64,000 bases of DNA, taken from positions 186,001-250,000 of the forward strand of contig QJNS01000007.1 in NCBI GenBank assembly GCA_004154925.1. The letters run 5' to 3'. Both the position numbers and the translations under genes were made by a program. The notes under the pieces are model-generated. The model was not told the origin of the DNA. It did no database searches and saw only the letters and a list, made by a program, of their open reading frames with translations. This DNA is from Monosporascus cannonballus (taxonomy: Eukaryota; Ascomycota; Sordariomycetes; Xylariales). Shown here piece after piece: positions 23,568 to 37,096 of the stretch. Position 1 is the first letter of the stretch. Every line of letters begins with the position of its first letter.

Positions 23568-26500
23568 GGTAAAAGAAGCTATGTTCGAAAGCAAGGACCT
23601 TATTAAATTACCACCCGTACAGAAACTAGTAAAGCGGTTCCGAAGCCATATAAGGCTAAGGAAGGCTTAAAACGTTAACGCAGAACAATTATTACGGGGA
23701 GCGTTCGGCGTTACCCTAAATAAAAAAATTCTTGATTAGATAGGGGGGGCTAATAACCGCGATATTAACCGTAAGAATAACGGTAACGATCGCTATAGCC
23801 ACCTAACGAAAAAATGTCTATATGAGAAGTTACATATCTTTAAGGAATGCCCTTATATCTGTAAAAAAGTTAGGCCTTTAAGATAGACCGAAAACCCTAA
23901 GGTCAGAAAAAAGGTGGATAAGCGTATTTCGAACGGAATTTACGGGTCCATAAACTAACAGCGTTATTACCGGATATATCCTAAAAAGATTTACGTTATT
24001 AAATATTTATTCCGATTTTTATATAAGAAATCGCAAGGTTAATTTTCTTAATTTATATTTACCGAAAGTTAGCGGAAAACTTTTAACCGGAAGAAAATAT
24101 CTTAACATCGTAGGCGAAGGTATACGAAAAATTATATTTATTATACCGTCAAGAAGATTTAACACCTTCCTTTTAAAAAATTATCTATATATCCTTAAGA
24201 TATATACTAACTTAGTTTTGTATAAACTTTTTCAGCAGGCCGGGATTTATTGGAATTATAAGATTGACGTTATATATTATAAGGCATTAGGTACGAAAAT
24301 AATTAAGGTTAATTAAATCGAACGCTAACTTATTATATATTACGTTAAAATAACGCCGGAAAACGACGATAACGATATTGCGTTAATAATTTTTACAGTA
24401 ACTAAAAAAAAGCTTATCGCCATTATCTCGGAAAACGAAAGCTATTTAAAGGATAAAATTATCTTTAAAAACGAAAACGAAAACTTTATTCCGGAACCCC
24501 TAATTTAAAAATTCCCACCTCCGAAATTAATCTTACAGCAGAAGTTTTACGGCAATAATTCCCGATTTCCCTTAAAGCCTTTAAAAAGAAATATTACAAT
24601 ATAACATTAAAAACTAGCTTACCTAGGCTTACGCGCATTCGAAAAGGTGATATATGCAATTTCCGGAACGAAAATCTATTTGCCCTTAACGATTTAATAT
24701 TAGAATTATTAAGTCGTTAAAACGCGGAAAAAGATATTACGACGATAGCCGATTAAGGAAAACAAACCTTTTAGTACGATATATGTTAATTTTTTCGAAT
24801 TTAACGACGCTTTCGACGGGCGTACGAAAACGCTAATTATTACTTATCCAATTATTAAAACTAAAATTAATTATACCTTAAAGCAGAAAAAATACGTTTT
24901 AACCGTCTTAATAAACGTAATAATTTTCTTTAAAAAATAATTTTATATTAAAGTTAAAATAATCGTATTAAATAGCAAAATTTCTTTCTGAAATAAGTTC
25001 CGAAAATAACCTTTTGATATAGGTATCTTTTATAAGCCTTCGTCTTTATATACTAAAAAGCTTATAGGCATTTAGAAATGCCCCGAGAGTATAATTATTA
25101 CGAAAGTATGTTACTTAATTATTAACAATAATCTTTTTTTTAACTTATGGCCGGAAGTAATAAAAGCAGTTATATATATCGTTAATCGTATATTTATTTA
25201 TGCCTTAGGTTGAAAAACTCTTATTTAGGTTTTTAACGAATAATTAGCCAAAAAAAATATTTATTCCCGAAAAAGGTTTAAAGGTAAACGTAGCGAATAT
25301 CGTCTTTTTCGGATTAAAGGCTTATGCGCTTACGGAAGCTATCCGTTAGAATGCAAAACGCCTAAAGAAAATGGATTCCAAAGCGTATATCGACTACCTT
25401 ATGAAATACGTAGCTAGTAACATATATTAAGTATGGATTCCTTTACAACAACGCGTTATTACCGTTAAGGACGTCATTTTCGACGAAACGAAAAAATATC
25501 AGAACGAACAGAAAAAATCCTTGTTCGAAATTGCAGAACTAAACGACCAGATCGACAATATCCTTATTCCACCTGTAATAACAACTTTTCTAAAAACGTT
25601 TAAAATTATTTTCAGTAACGATTTTTTGGAAACAGGTATTGCTGGGGGGGTAAATAATTTAGCAGAATAAAACGAGCTTAAAAAAGTTATTTACGATATT
25701 ATCGTAATAATTATAAATTCCCTTAATTAAAAAGTTTTATAAAAAGCTAAGGGGGTAAAACCTAATAATCTTTATAAAATTATTTCGGATAAAAATTCTT
25801 TTAATTCGGTAATTAATAATAATTCCGAAAAAAACGTTTTAGATATTACTAATAAAACGGACGATTCGGAACATAAAGCTAAATAACTTTATCTGCCTAT
25901 ACCGAAAATTACTTCAACTCTCGAAAAAAGTCTTTAATAATATTACGCACCACTACCGGATAAAGCTCAAAATATATTATCAGATCCTTCTTAGCCACGG
26001 TAACGACGTACGGAATTAAATTTCTTAAATTAAATAACTATTATCGATTTTGGAACGTAAAGCGGAAAAAAGAAAAAGCCACCTTTAGCCAATACCAGTT
26101 ACAAATTGGCATTCGAAAAACGTAATACGTATCTAATTATTTTTAATGCTATTTTTTCGATTGCAATTAAGCATAATCGCCTATATCGTCTTAACCTTCC
26201 TGCTGCTCCTAAAAATTAGCAAAAAGCTATATAGCATAAGTACGCCGAAAACTGGAAAGCGGCTGCGCAAAAAAAAAATAAAATCAGATATATCGGATAA
26301 AGCGATTAATTATCGTTACCCCATTATAAAAAGCAATTTAAAACGTAAGTCCTAACGATATCCTTCCGTTAATATAAGTATTTACATACAAATTTAATAA
26401 ATACGTGATACTTTAAAAATTTAAAGCTAAAATTATTATTCGAAATAACCTTCAGCCCTATAAAAACCTTAATATTTACATATTTACGTTAATAAAAAAA

Positions 26501-27700
26501 TCTTTCCGCATACTTATAACTATTACAGCTCGATTTAACCTTAAATTTCGTCAGCTTAATACCGTTAATACGTTCCTGCATAACGACCTTAATAAGCTAA
26601 TATACGTATGTTTTCTATAAGGATTTATACGCCCGGGCTTTTATTTAAGGTTCCGAAAAGCCTTATACGGCTTAAGGCAATTACCACTTTTATAATAACG
26701 GGATTTAACAGCAAAATTAAAGAAACTAGGACTAAAATCCGTTCCGGATAACCCATATATTATAACTAATAACTAATTAACGTTATTTTTTTACGTCAAT
26801 AATATAACCATAATATACAAAACTTGCAATATAATATGCGCTAAAAAATTCCTTACAAAACTAATATAACATTTTTATATTAACGACTTAAAAAATTTAT
26901 AATAATTCCTTAAAATACGTATTTTGCAAAACCGCGAAATTAAAAAACTATAGTTATTATAAAATACTTATTAAGAAAAGCTATATATACGTTTCGAATT
27001 ATCCAAACTTAAAAAACGTTATTTTAAGGTCCCTAAATAAAAAGATCTTAAGGAATATTAAGGCGAAACGTTAACAGCGTCTAAAAAGCTATATCTCGAA
27101 AAAGTCGAAAACTTATTATACGGAACTGTCGCCACTCGCCCGGACTTAGCTAAAATTACTTCCCATTTATTTCGCTATTACAAAAACCCTAACCTTATAC
27201 ACCTTAACGCTATTAACGAAACTATTTTTACGCTTATTCTATACATACCCTAATCCTGGAATTCGGAAGTAACGAAAATTCTAACGTACGATCGTTCCTA
27301 TACGCAAACGACGCCTTATTTGCAAATAACCCTAACCGGAAAAGCTTCCAGGGATTTATGTTATCACTTTTCGATAACTTTATTATATAAAGGGCTAATA
27401 AGTAAAATATAATTACCACCTTAAGTACGGAAGCTAAATTATTAGCCCTATTACAAATCATAAAGAAAGCCTTTTTATACTAAAATTATTCAAAGCTATT
27501 GGGCTAAAATTAAGCAAGGATTTAATTATCTAGATAAATAATAAATAAACGATACGGCTAATTATTAAAAAAACCATACGCCTAATTACGAAATTAAAGT
27601 ACGTTAACGTCCATAATCACTAATTTCGCGAAATCCACGCAACAAAAAAATAAAAATTAAATAAACGCCTATTAACGCTATAATGGCAGATAAGTTAATT
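23568..27700 (+). pseudogene. copia gag end and pol (integrase, reverse transcriptase, RNase H), inactivated
   Basis: After the gypsy insertion the copia reading resumes. A knuckle-like segment is near 23,810. An integrase stretch reads LWPEVIKAVIYIVNRIF at about 25,150. A connecting region contains an open piece at 26,146-26,355. Reverse transcriptase is recognisable at about 26,425-26,830: KFKAKIIIRNNLQ, then NTVNTFLHNDLN, KALYGLRQLP and a catalytic segment YVNNI where the family has two Asp (both now Asn, fitting G-to-A). RNase H begins near 27,420 with LSTEAKLLAL. Many TAA/TAG codons show it is dead. The motif order (integrase before reverse transcriptase) is diagnostic for Ty1/copia. Confidence 0.9.
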
Positions 27701-27931
27701 AAGCCTCTAAAGTTCCAATAATATCAAAAGTTCGTTAAGCTGCTAAACCATTAGGACGTTACTTTAAGGCTAAAGGAAACCTAAGAAATGTTAATTTATC
27801 CTAGACGTTGCCCAGCAACAAAAAGCTATTACCCCCGTTTCCTTCTTATCGTTCTTTCCCCTACAAATTATTACTACCTTCGTCCCTAGACGACCTTAAA
27901 GGTAAAGTCAGTAAAAAAGCTTTCCAACAAA

Positions 27932-28003
27932 ACTTCTGTGGTCTAGTGGTATAACGTCAGGTCCTAACACCTAAAAACATGGGTTCCAATCCGGTCAGAA
28001 GTT
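27932..28003 (+). pseudogene. tRNA-like sequence near the 3' end of the copia internal region
   Basis: The 72-nt segment has a perfect 7-bp acceptor stem (ACTTCTG at 27932-27938 against CAGAAGT at 27996-28002), an A box TGGTCTAGTGG and a B box GGTTCCAATCC. The D stem has one C/A mismatch and the anticodon stem pairs only 3-4 bp. The loop TCCTAA resembles that of tRNA-Arg(CCU). It is probably a decayed tRNA or tRNA-derived SINE captured by the element. A functional tRNA is unlikely given the weak anticodon and T stems. Confidence 0.5.
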
Positions 28004-28163
28004 CTGGCATCTTGAATAACTTCCCTAGTTAATCGAGATACTAATTACTCTTTTTGTTTCCGTTTTTGCGTTTTATCTATTATTTGTTAAAAGCTAACCA
28101 CCACGGTATTTCCTTTTTGGGCAGTTGCTCAATATCATAAAAGCTTCAGCTGTTAATTCCTAA

Positions 28164-28177
28164 CAGCTGGGGGGGTG
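28164..28177 (+). other. polypurine tract of the copia element
   Basis: A G-rich run (AGCTGGGGGGGTG) lies directly before the 3' LTR, the standard plus-strand primer position. Confidence 0.8.
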
Positions 28178-28396
28178 TGTTAAACCTAGCTACGCCATGG
28201 CTTAGTTAGCTAACCGACTAGTGGAAATGGTTTTGGCCACTCCGGTATTCTTATCTCTTGGCTACCACTGTTTTTATCTGTATTTAAGGAGGGTTCACCA
28301 CCTTCACCTTCTATAGAAGACCTTCTAGAGGTCATGCAACCTTTAATACACCTTTTCTTCAGTTATATGCTTCTGTGTGTGATGCAGGGTCTCACA
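28178..28396 (+). repeat. 3' LTR of the copia element
   Basis: 219 bp, TGTTAAACCTAG to GGTCTCACA, followed by the TSD copy AAACC at 28397-28401. It is almost free of RIP damage compared with the interior. Confidence 0.95.
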
Positions 28397-28401
28397 AAAC
28401 C

Positions 28402-28931
28402 TAAAGCGGTAGAGTTTGCACTAACCACCCACTCACACTACACACCAGTAAGATGGACGTGTGTCGAATGCGAATAGTTCTGGCAATCAGGCTCATTGTA
28501 AGGAACTAGAGACGGTATCTTGTGTGTAGTTTAAAAGAGCCAAACTCGACACGTTGCTATCATGCCTAGGAGGCACACAGTTGACATTTACCTAATAAAG
28601 GGGTCTTGTAGTTTAATGTAGGTGTGGGGGCGCTACGGGGCATCTTGGCAGCAAACAATCCGGGTGCTCGGTTGGTTATTGCAGCCGCTTTTGGCACTCC
28701 TAAATGCATATCGTCCCTCTCGTGTCGGAGCCATGCAGTGATTTGAAAGGATACAGGGATTTTCCTATATTCAAAAGCGTATCGCGTAGGACTATTTTCA
28801 GCCAGGAGGTTTTATGGACCCCACAACGCTGACCATTGGACAACCTACGTGTCCAGCCAGGAGGACTGCAAAGAGAACTGCGAGCTCCTCTCCTTACGTC
28901 TGGCGCTTTAAAACCGTAAAATGTGGCCTTA
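28402..28931. other. intergenic region downstream of the UGT pseudogene
   Basis: GC-balanced unique sequence between the copia element and the UGT stop. No gene or repeat recognised. Confidence 0.5.
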
Positions 28932-30738
28932 TTAAGAACCATACCCGGAGGCAGCCAGTTTCGCGATCTCCCGCGCTGCAACATACTGACCAGGGTCTCT
29001 CCGAGCTAGATCGCCGAACTGCCTTGCCTTCTCCCGCATAGCTATACCACTTTCGTTCCTATCCAGGACAGTAAGCAGGGCATGGCGAAGGCACCCGGCT
29101 GTCCAGTAGGGACTCGTTTCCCGACACCCCCAGACGCCGATCCCAACGTCCTCAACCAGCTGCGCGAAACTATAATGGTCCAGCCATAGGGGCAAGACTA
29201 ACTGGGGCACTCCGGTCCTATTGCAAGATATCGGGTTAGTATTTGAACTTGAGAGGAGAATAAGCTTATGCATACCCGAGCGCCTCGTGATAGCAGCCTG
29301 CACCGCCGTGGTGCACTGAAGCAACGATATGGCCGGTCTCTAGGAGAGACGTCGGGTCCACCTCCAGCCACTGCTCCATCTTGACGCGTCCGCTCTCGAG
29401 GAAGGGATGCACGGGGGACGCGAACTCGTCACCGTAAATCGTCCCTTCGGTGTCGACCGCGGCCTTGCGGAACTTCCAAAGCACTTGCAGATCCGTTCTC
29501 TCGTGTAAAACGTCTGCAACGGCCTGCGCCATAGCCGTGGCATGGTCCTCGGTCCAGGAGAACACGTTGCCGAGGTTTATCATCACGGTTGGCGAACGGG
29601 CGAGCCACCGGGCCAAGGCAGGACTCTGCTCTTCTGCTGTCGAAAGGGAGAGGCTCATCGGCCCGGTGCAGGTTACATTGGGTGGGATTACGTCGAGCGG
29701 CGTCGAGGCGCCGGGTAGGGTTTGTGAAAACCAAGGCGCGTCCGGATTATGTATATTAAACTAGCTTACTCGGTCCGTAAGCCCTTTCGATTCGAGGAAC
29801 TTCTGTGTGGCCCTGTAATGGGACATTCGGAGCAAGGCGTAGTAGTACCGTAGGTTTATATAGATGTTCTCTGCTATCCTGTTCCACGGGATTGGATAAG
29901 GAATGCCGGAGCCCATACTGCAACACTGCGTGAGTTTGAAGTTCAGAACCACTGGCACATAAAAGATGGCGTATAGCCACCTGTTCAGACAGAGGTCAAT
30001 CAGAAGCGTATACGTACACCGGGTACTTCCACAGCCACTCTAGGTAAGGTTGTTCATGAGCGAAGGTCTTAATGACCGTGTTCGGAGTGATAAAAGTATG
30101 CAGTCTATTCTGCTTGCGTGTCGCATCGATAGCAGGCCGGAAACAAACATCTAATACAACAAGAGCGGGGTCGACCTCATCTATTATCACACCTGCGATG
30201 AAGCTTAGATATGAGTCAACCTCACCCGGGCATGTAAGAAAATGACCTGGCGATACCTGTAAGCTCTTCATAGAGAGTGACGTGATCTTCCCCTGACCAC
30301 GGAGAGACATAGAAGGATATATCCTTGCACGCCGTACTAATGCCGGCCAGGCCGGGCGGATGCATGATGCTAGTCAACGTCCTCCCCGACTTCGCCATGG
30401 CATTTATGAACGATAGATTGTCAGGAAGCTCGTGAAATACGACCTCCCGCGCGGATGGCGTCTTCCGGCGGCCGTGCAGCGAAATGCGCTTCAGCCTAGA
30501 GGCCATAGGCGGAAAGGATGCGAAGTGCACATGGACCTGAGGATGCCGCTCTAACAAGGCGTATGCCGTCGCCACAAACACGTTAGAAAGACCATGTTCG
30601 GCGTTTACTAGAAACAGGACTGTGTTGTTGTGGCCTATAACCTGCGGAGTCCGCGGCGTCCACGGCGTGGCCCCATTGAGGAAAATAGAATGCCAATGCC
30701 GCGACCAACAGGGAGCCGCCGAACAGCAGGCTTCTCAT
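28932..30738 (-). pseudogene. UDP-glycosyltransferase (GT1-like), decayed
   Basis: Four exons on the minus strand: 30738..30257, 30192..30018, 29917..29276 and 29217..28932. Introns are 64, 100 and 58 nt with good signals (GTACGT donor in the second, TACTAAC branch in the third). A hydrophobic start (LLFGGSLLVAALAFYF) precedes a GT-B fold. Diagnostic pieces are NTVLFLVNAEHGLSNV, the donor-site stretch ETGHIVASVHHGGAGCYHEAL and GVPQLVLPLWLDHYSFAQL, the UGT signature region. Such enzymes move a sugar from UDP-sugar to lipids or small molecules. Two lesions break it. A one-base frameshift near 30,650 separates the leader from the catalytic frame, and TAG at 29761-29763 sits after GLTDRVS and before FNIHNPDAPW. 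Everything else is collinear, so decay is recent. Chromovirus B starts 108 bp upstream of the ATG. Confidence 0.85.
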
Positions 30739-30845
30739 GATGATTCAAGCAAGGTCGACGTGGTTCTTTTTTAAGAATATATATGATAGCAGCCTCCAGT
30801 AAAGCAGTCTGTCAAAGTCTGGGGTTGTGAGGGAAAGCGCCATAA

Positions 30846-31207
30846 TGTGACGGCTAGGCGGTTTAACCAACTATTAAACCTTAAGTCGACGGGTTATGTT
30901 GGCAGGAATATCGTAGGAATCTGAGCAATGGATACAGTAATCGTATTACGTTTCTTAATACCGGAAATGCCTTATTGCAAACGATTAGTATTAATAAGTG
31001 TTGCAAGCTAAAGCTATTTAAATTATGGAATTAATAAGCGTATATATTTTTCTCCTTCAGCTGGATTACCACCAGTAAGTTGGTAATCCGGCTTACTGGT
31101 TTACCACTAGTAAATTGGTGATCCATTATGTAACCTAATCTATATGGTTTTCTTGGCCTTTTCCGTTATAACCGTTCCTGGAGGCCGTAGCTTGTTAAGT
31201 CGTAATA
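30846..31207 (-). repeat. 3' LTR of chromovirus B (left end)
   Basis: 362 bp. The plus-strand left edge TGTGACGGCTAGGCGG is the complement of the LTR end. It contains two copies of a roughly 35-bp unit (31,064-31,125) with CCAGTAAG and CTTACTGG as mirror ends. Confidence 0.92.
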
Positions 31208-34200
31208 CGATCTCCCCTTTCCTAAAATCTTGTCCTTAAGATTTCTTTTTTCCTGGTAAGTTTTTTCCATATACCTTTAACATATCTTCCGGTATATTTA
31301 AACGTCGTTTTCGTAAATCCGAATAACGATTTACCTTACCTAATTTAATTAAATTCGAAAGTTTTAATGTAATACCTTATTTTTTTTATTTTATTTGATA
31401 ACTTAATTACTAAATAATAAATGGGGTTTTTCGTTATAAAAAATGTATCCGTTAAGGTCGTTTATATAACGGAATAAAAATTTTTATTTTTATAATTAAT
31501 TGCTATATTGCAAAATTAAAAAAATTAAAAAAAAAGCTAACGGCCGAAAAATCTTTGTTTAAAATTTTTGCGCGTTTTTTTCGTATACGTCGTTAACGTT
31601 AATATTATTAATTTTAAAATGCAAAATTTATTAATCGTACTTTTTAATTTTTAAATAATTTTAATAATTTTACGTAATTAAAATCAGAATTCGTAATCGA
31701 GATTTAAACCTTAAAAAAGATAAATATTATTAATTGGAATACGGTAAACCAAAGATTTCCTTTCGTAAATTTCGTAAACTGGGATATTATTATTTCGGAT
31801 AATTTTATTATTGCTGATAAAAGTTTTTTAATAGGCGTTAGGCGTTAATAAGATTTTTGGCGGGTTCTTAAGTATTTTCGGAATTTGGATATTTTCTTTA
31901 TTTAATTAAATATTAGATAAATCCGTTTTGTTTTCGCATATTAAATATTTTTTTTATTTTATATACTTATTTGTTTTTTAATTTTACGTCGTTTTGTGCT
32001 ATATGTATTTTAATTATATTTGTTATTAATTTAAATTAGAAATATAAAAAATTAAATAAAATTTAATTTTTGGTGGAAATTTTAATTAATAAATATTTTT
32101 TAAGATTTTCTTAACGATTTTATATAAACCGATATATTTAAAATCAAAGTTTTTATTAAGTCGTTTTATTTAAATATTTTTTATAACGAAAATAATTATT
32201 TTTCCTTTTTCGAAAATTAATATTTTTAATTTTTTTAATTATAATATTTATTTATTTAATTTCGTACAAATTTTAATTTTAATTTTATTTTTTAATATAG
32301 TTATTATAATTATTATAATATAAAAATTATTTTAATATTAATTAAACCGTTATTACGTATTTTTTATAAACTTTTAAAATAAAATCAAAATTTACGTTTA
32401 TAAATATTATTTTAATACTTTTATAATAATTGGTATTATAAGTTCATTAAGTAATTAATAATTTTTTAATTTATTTATTTTATTTATTTATCCGTTTAAG
32501 ATTTAAATACGTGAAATAATTTATGATTTAAGTCGATTTATATTATAAGGCCTTATTAAAATTTAAATATATATATTAATTCTTTATATGATATAATTTT
32601 TATTAATAATTTGTATATATTAAAAATATATTTTAAAAAAATATATATTAATTATTTGGCGTTTATATTTTCGTAATATAATAAAAAATAAGAAAATTTC
32701 GTAAATCGATCGACGATTACGAAAATGCTATCGTAATATATTCCGGTAATTAAATTTTTTAATCTAAAAAGCTTTATAATAAAATCGAATATAATTAAAT
32801 ATTATGGTCGTTTTATGACTAATAATAATTATAATTTTCCGTATAACTTATATTATTAAGTTTTTATTTTAGCGTAAATATTATATTGCCGTATGATGTT
32901 TTATATTATTAATTTTATTTTAAAAAAAGAATATATACGTTAAAGTTGTTTTAAAGTTTTGTAAATCCCTAAATATTTATGTAATTAATATTTATATATT
33001 TTTTGTATTAAATCTTTCTGGTATTTTTCTGGTATTTATATTTTATCCGTTTTGTTGGTTTTCTGGGAAATTATTGTTATATTATTAAATTTTCTAATAT
33101 ATATTATTAGGCATTATCCAAATCGTTATAATTTTTTATAAACGTAAATATCTTTTTATAATAATATTAAAAATTATATGGTTAACGTTAATTAATTTTT
33201 CTTTAAGGTTTAATCGTTTACTTAAAGCATTTATTCTGCTATATTTAAACCTTTTTTATAAATAATAATAAAATCGAAATTCGCTAATTTTTTTACGTAA
33301 CGAAGTTATCGTTTTATAAATTTTTCAGTTATAATAAATCGGATAAAATTTTAATAATTTGTATAAACCTTAACCTAATATAAATTTTCTTTTAAAAAAT
33401 ATCTAAATGTTCGAAATGCTATAATAATAACTATAAATTCCTTATTTAAAATACCGTAATTAAATTTGGCTTTTTTTAACTTATACGAAAAGAATATAAT
33501 AAGGTATAATTTGCTTTAATTATTTCGTTATCCGATTATTACGTTTAATACGTAATCCGAAATATCGGTTTTTAATTTAACGGAACGGTTTAAATTATAC
33601 GTAATTAATACTGGTTCGCTAATAATTATATTCTTAATATTCCGAAATATTTTTTCTGTATTTAACGTCTATTTAAATTCCTTTTTTTTCTTCGTAAAAT
33701 TTATTACGGATATAATTATTATATTAAGATTTCGAATAAACTTTCTGTAATAATTAACAAATCCAAAAAATACCTATATTTTTTAATTATTATTAACGTT
33801 TATTATTCTATAATTGTAATAATTTTTTTAAAGTTTATTTTAATATATTTTGAAATAGTAATATATTCCAAATATTCTATTTTTTGTATATGGAATTAAC
33901 TTTTTTCCGTATTAATAAATAACCTTACGTTTTATAAAACTTAAAGAACTTTATAAACGTATCTTACGTATATTTTTTCCGTTTCCGAAAAAATAAAAAT
34001 ATTATCGAAATAGCAAATAACAAAAATATTAAGGTATTTTCGTAATATATAATTTATTATCCGCTGAAAAATTACTAATAAGTTTATAAATCTGATTAAT
34101 ATAATTAAATATTTAAATAATCCGTATTCTATTCTGAAAATTATTTTTTATTCGTATCTTTTTTTAATTTTAATAAAATTATATTTATTTTTAAAATTAA

Positions 34201-37096
34201 ATACAGTAAACTATTTAATTCCGTAAAATCAGTTTTTTATTTCCGTAATTAAAAGTAATAATATTTAATTTTTAATATTAATATCGTTTAATTATCGATA
34301 ATTAACTATAAATCGTAATTTTCTATTTTTTTTAGTACGAAAAATATTAAGTATCCTACTAGTAATTTCGGAAATCGAATTTATCCTTTTTATAACCGAT
34401 TTTTTAGGTATTTTTTAAAAGTATGTAACTTATTTTTATTAAAATTATAAATAAGGTAAAACTTTATCGAAAATCCTTTTTTAAAAATTATTTCGTAATT
34501 TTATTCGTTATGTTTTAATAATTTTATATTAAGTTTTTTCTTAAAAAGCTACTTATATCTGTAATATTATAATAATATATTAATTAAATTTTCTAACTTT
34601 TAAAATTATTATTTTTATTTTTTTAAATTGTTATTTAATTGCTTTAATTTCGCTTTAATAATAATAACGATATGTCGTATTTTTCTTTAATACCCGTTTT
34701 TTTATATTTTATTTCTTTATGTAATAAGGTATTTGTTATATTCTTATATTTATATTTGTCGTTATTATCGATCGAATATTCAGATTTTAAATTTTTCTTT
34801 TTTTATTTATTAATAAAAAATAAAATAAATTTTATCTAATTAGTTTTTCCGTTAATTAAAATTCCGTATTAACGTATCCATAATAATCTTAAAATCATAT
34901 TATAATTTCCGAATAAAATAATATCGAAATTAACCGTTTAATATTATCTTTTAATAAAAATCTCGAAATAATTATTTTTGCGTATAACTTTTCCGTTATC
35001 GTAAACGAATTTTTAATTTTCGGTATTTGTCGTTATATAAGGTTCTAACTTATATTTCTGTAATAATCTAAACTTATTAACCATATCCGGTATAATATAA
35101 TTTCCGCCCAAAGCTTCGTAGTCCACTATTACGGTATACCAGTACGTTTCGATTCGTATTTTTAAGGTAATAAGATTGTTAACGTTTCTATCGTCGCGTT
35201 TAAAGCTTTTTTCGGGAATTTCTTTTAATTCCTTTAGGTTTTATTATTTTACGGCTTTTTTATAAATAACCTTTTTTTTAATTCTTATTTGAATCTATTA
35301 AACCTTATTTGTATTTTTTCGTTTAATGCGTTAAACTGCTATATTTATTATTATTATCGGCATATTGTTCCTTCGAACCGTATTAATTATTTCTGGTTTT
35401 TTTGCAATTTTTCTCCTTATCGAATAAATTGTTTTTTTATATTTACGATTATATTTTATTATGCATTATTTTGGCTGTCGTTCTAAAAATCTCCTATAAA
35501 TTACCGTATTTTTTCCTTAATAACTTTTTTTCGTAAAGATTTATAATAAATATTAATTAAAAATAAAAGTCCGTAATAATTTTTTAATAATATTTTTCTA
35601 CCGTACGCTGGATTAATTCTTTTTCCGTTTGGTAATTATATTATCTATAATAATAAAAAGGGTTTTCTTACGGGTATTATTTTTTTAGGCCAGTTTTTTG
35701 TTACGGCTAATTATTGGATATTTTCTGGGGTTATAGTTCGAAATTGTCGATATTATTATTTATTATTCTTATTATGCCCGGTACGGTTTGGAAAATCGAA
35801 TTTTTCGTAATATATACGGGTAATTCGTATATAAATATGTTATTTTCATTTTTCGTAATCGGGATATTTTCGTCGTCGACAATATATAACATATATTTTG
35901 TTATATCGATCGGGGGTCCCGGAATAAATATTTTTTATTTAATTCTAATATTTGCGTAATTATCTTTATAACGTTTTTCATTATATTTATAATATTTATT
36001 AAATTAGCTTTTTAATTTTTCGTATTTTTCGTTAAATTTTTTATCGTAATAATTTCGGTTAAACCTTTTATTATAAACCTAATATATATTTGGTTTAAAT
36101 TATATTAACGGCTTTATTATCGTTTTTTTAATTATTCTTGGATTATTTTTCCGGTATAAGGGTCCAGTTATTTTATCGTAATTTTTTAGGCTTTTTGCAT
36201 TTATAAACCTTATATCTTATTTTGCCATAATTAAAGTATTTAATTTAATTTTAATCTTATTTGTAAGTAACGTTAAATTATATAAGTTTTAGCGCCGTTT
36301 CGTAAAAAATAAAAAGTACGTTTTATTTTTTCCTTTAGTTAAACTTATTATATTCCGAATATAAAGCATATTATCTTTTTTTTTTATTTGTTAAATTGTC
36401 GATTATTAATTTTAATTATTTTTATAATATACTGATTTAAAGTAATTAATTGTTTAATTCGAATAATTTTATTTTTTATATTATTTTTTTAGCCCTTTAT
36501 AAAATATATCGATAAAGGTATTAATTTTGTTATTTTCTTATTTTGTTTTAATCGCAAAACTTTTGAAAATTACGGCGTATTTAAATATAAATCCTTTTTA
36601 TTAAAGTTACAAAAATTATTAAGCCGTAAATCGTTTTTTATTCGGATTGCCGAAATTTTCATACATTTTATTTTCGAAATTAATATAAATTAAAAAAATC
36701 TTATTAATAAAATCCTTTTTATTTATTTTTTTATTTTTAGAAAATTTTTCATAATAAATTTAAATTAATTAACCGTATTTTTTATTAGGCATACTTTTAT
36801 TACTATGATTATATCCGTTAGGTTATTAAGGTTTAAAAAATAAAGGTAAATTCGTACCTAAGTTAAGAAAATTTAAGGATTACTTTTTTTATCGTAAGGT
36901 TCTAGCTTTTTTGGCTTTATACGGGCGAAAAAGGGTTAGGCAGGTAACGTAGCCTTAAGTTATCGGATTTTTTTTCCAGCTCCCGAATTCGAGCCTAAAA
37001 TTGTTAAATAAGGATTTCCTAAATATTAATTAATATTTTAACAGTATTAAATATTATTTAGAATTTAATAATATTATTAAATAAAAGCTTATAACG
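31208..37096 (-). pseudogene. gag-pol of chromovirus B, destroyed by RIP
   Basis: No frame longer than about 80 codons survives in this 5.9-kb interior. The collinear remnants of gag, protease, reverse transcriptase and integrase can be followed by comparison with elements A and D. An AT content above 75 percent and loss of nearly all non-CpG cytosines mark the most damaged pol of the window. The purine tract before the 3' LTR (complement of CGATCTCCCCTTT at about 31,208-31,220) is still recognisable. Confidence 0.85.

Larger units (their letters stand above)
15779..28396 (+). mobile_element. Ty1/copia LTR retrotransposon, interrupted by chromovirus A
   Basis: Both 219-bp LTRs (15779-15997 and 28178-28396) begin TGTT and end CTCACA, and AAACC is duplicated outside them (15774-15778 and 28397-28401). 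A primer-binding site follows the 5' LTR and a polypurine tract precedes the 3' LTR. Without the 6.7-kb insertion the element is about 5.9 kb, normal for copia. The order gag, integrase, reverse transcriptase, RNase H fits Ty1/copia. Reading frames are broken by many TAA/TAG codons of the C-to-T type, so it is inactive. The LTRs and outer ends are much less mutated than the interior. Confidence 0.95.

Noticed and set aside
27932..28003. Functional tRNA gene
   Set aside because: Anticodon and T stems are not properly paired, and the segment lies inside a dead retrotransposon.
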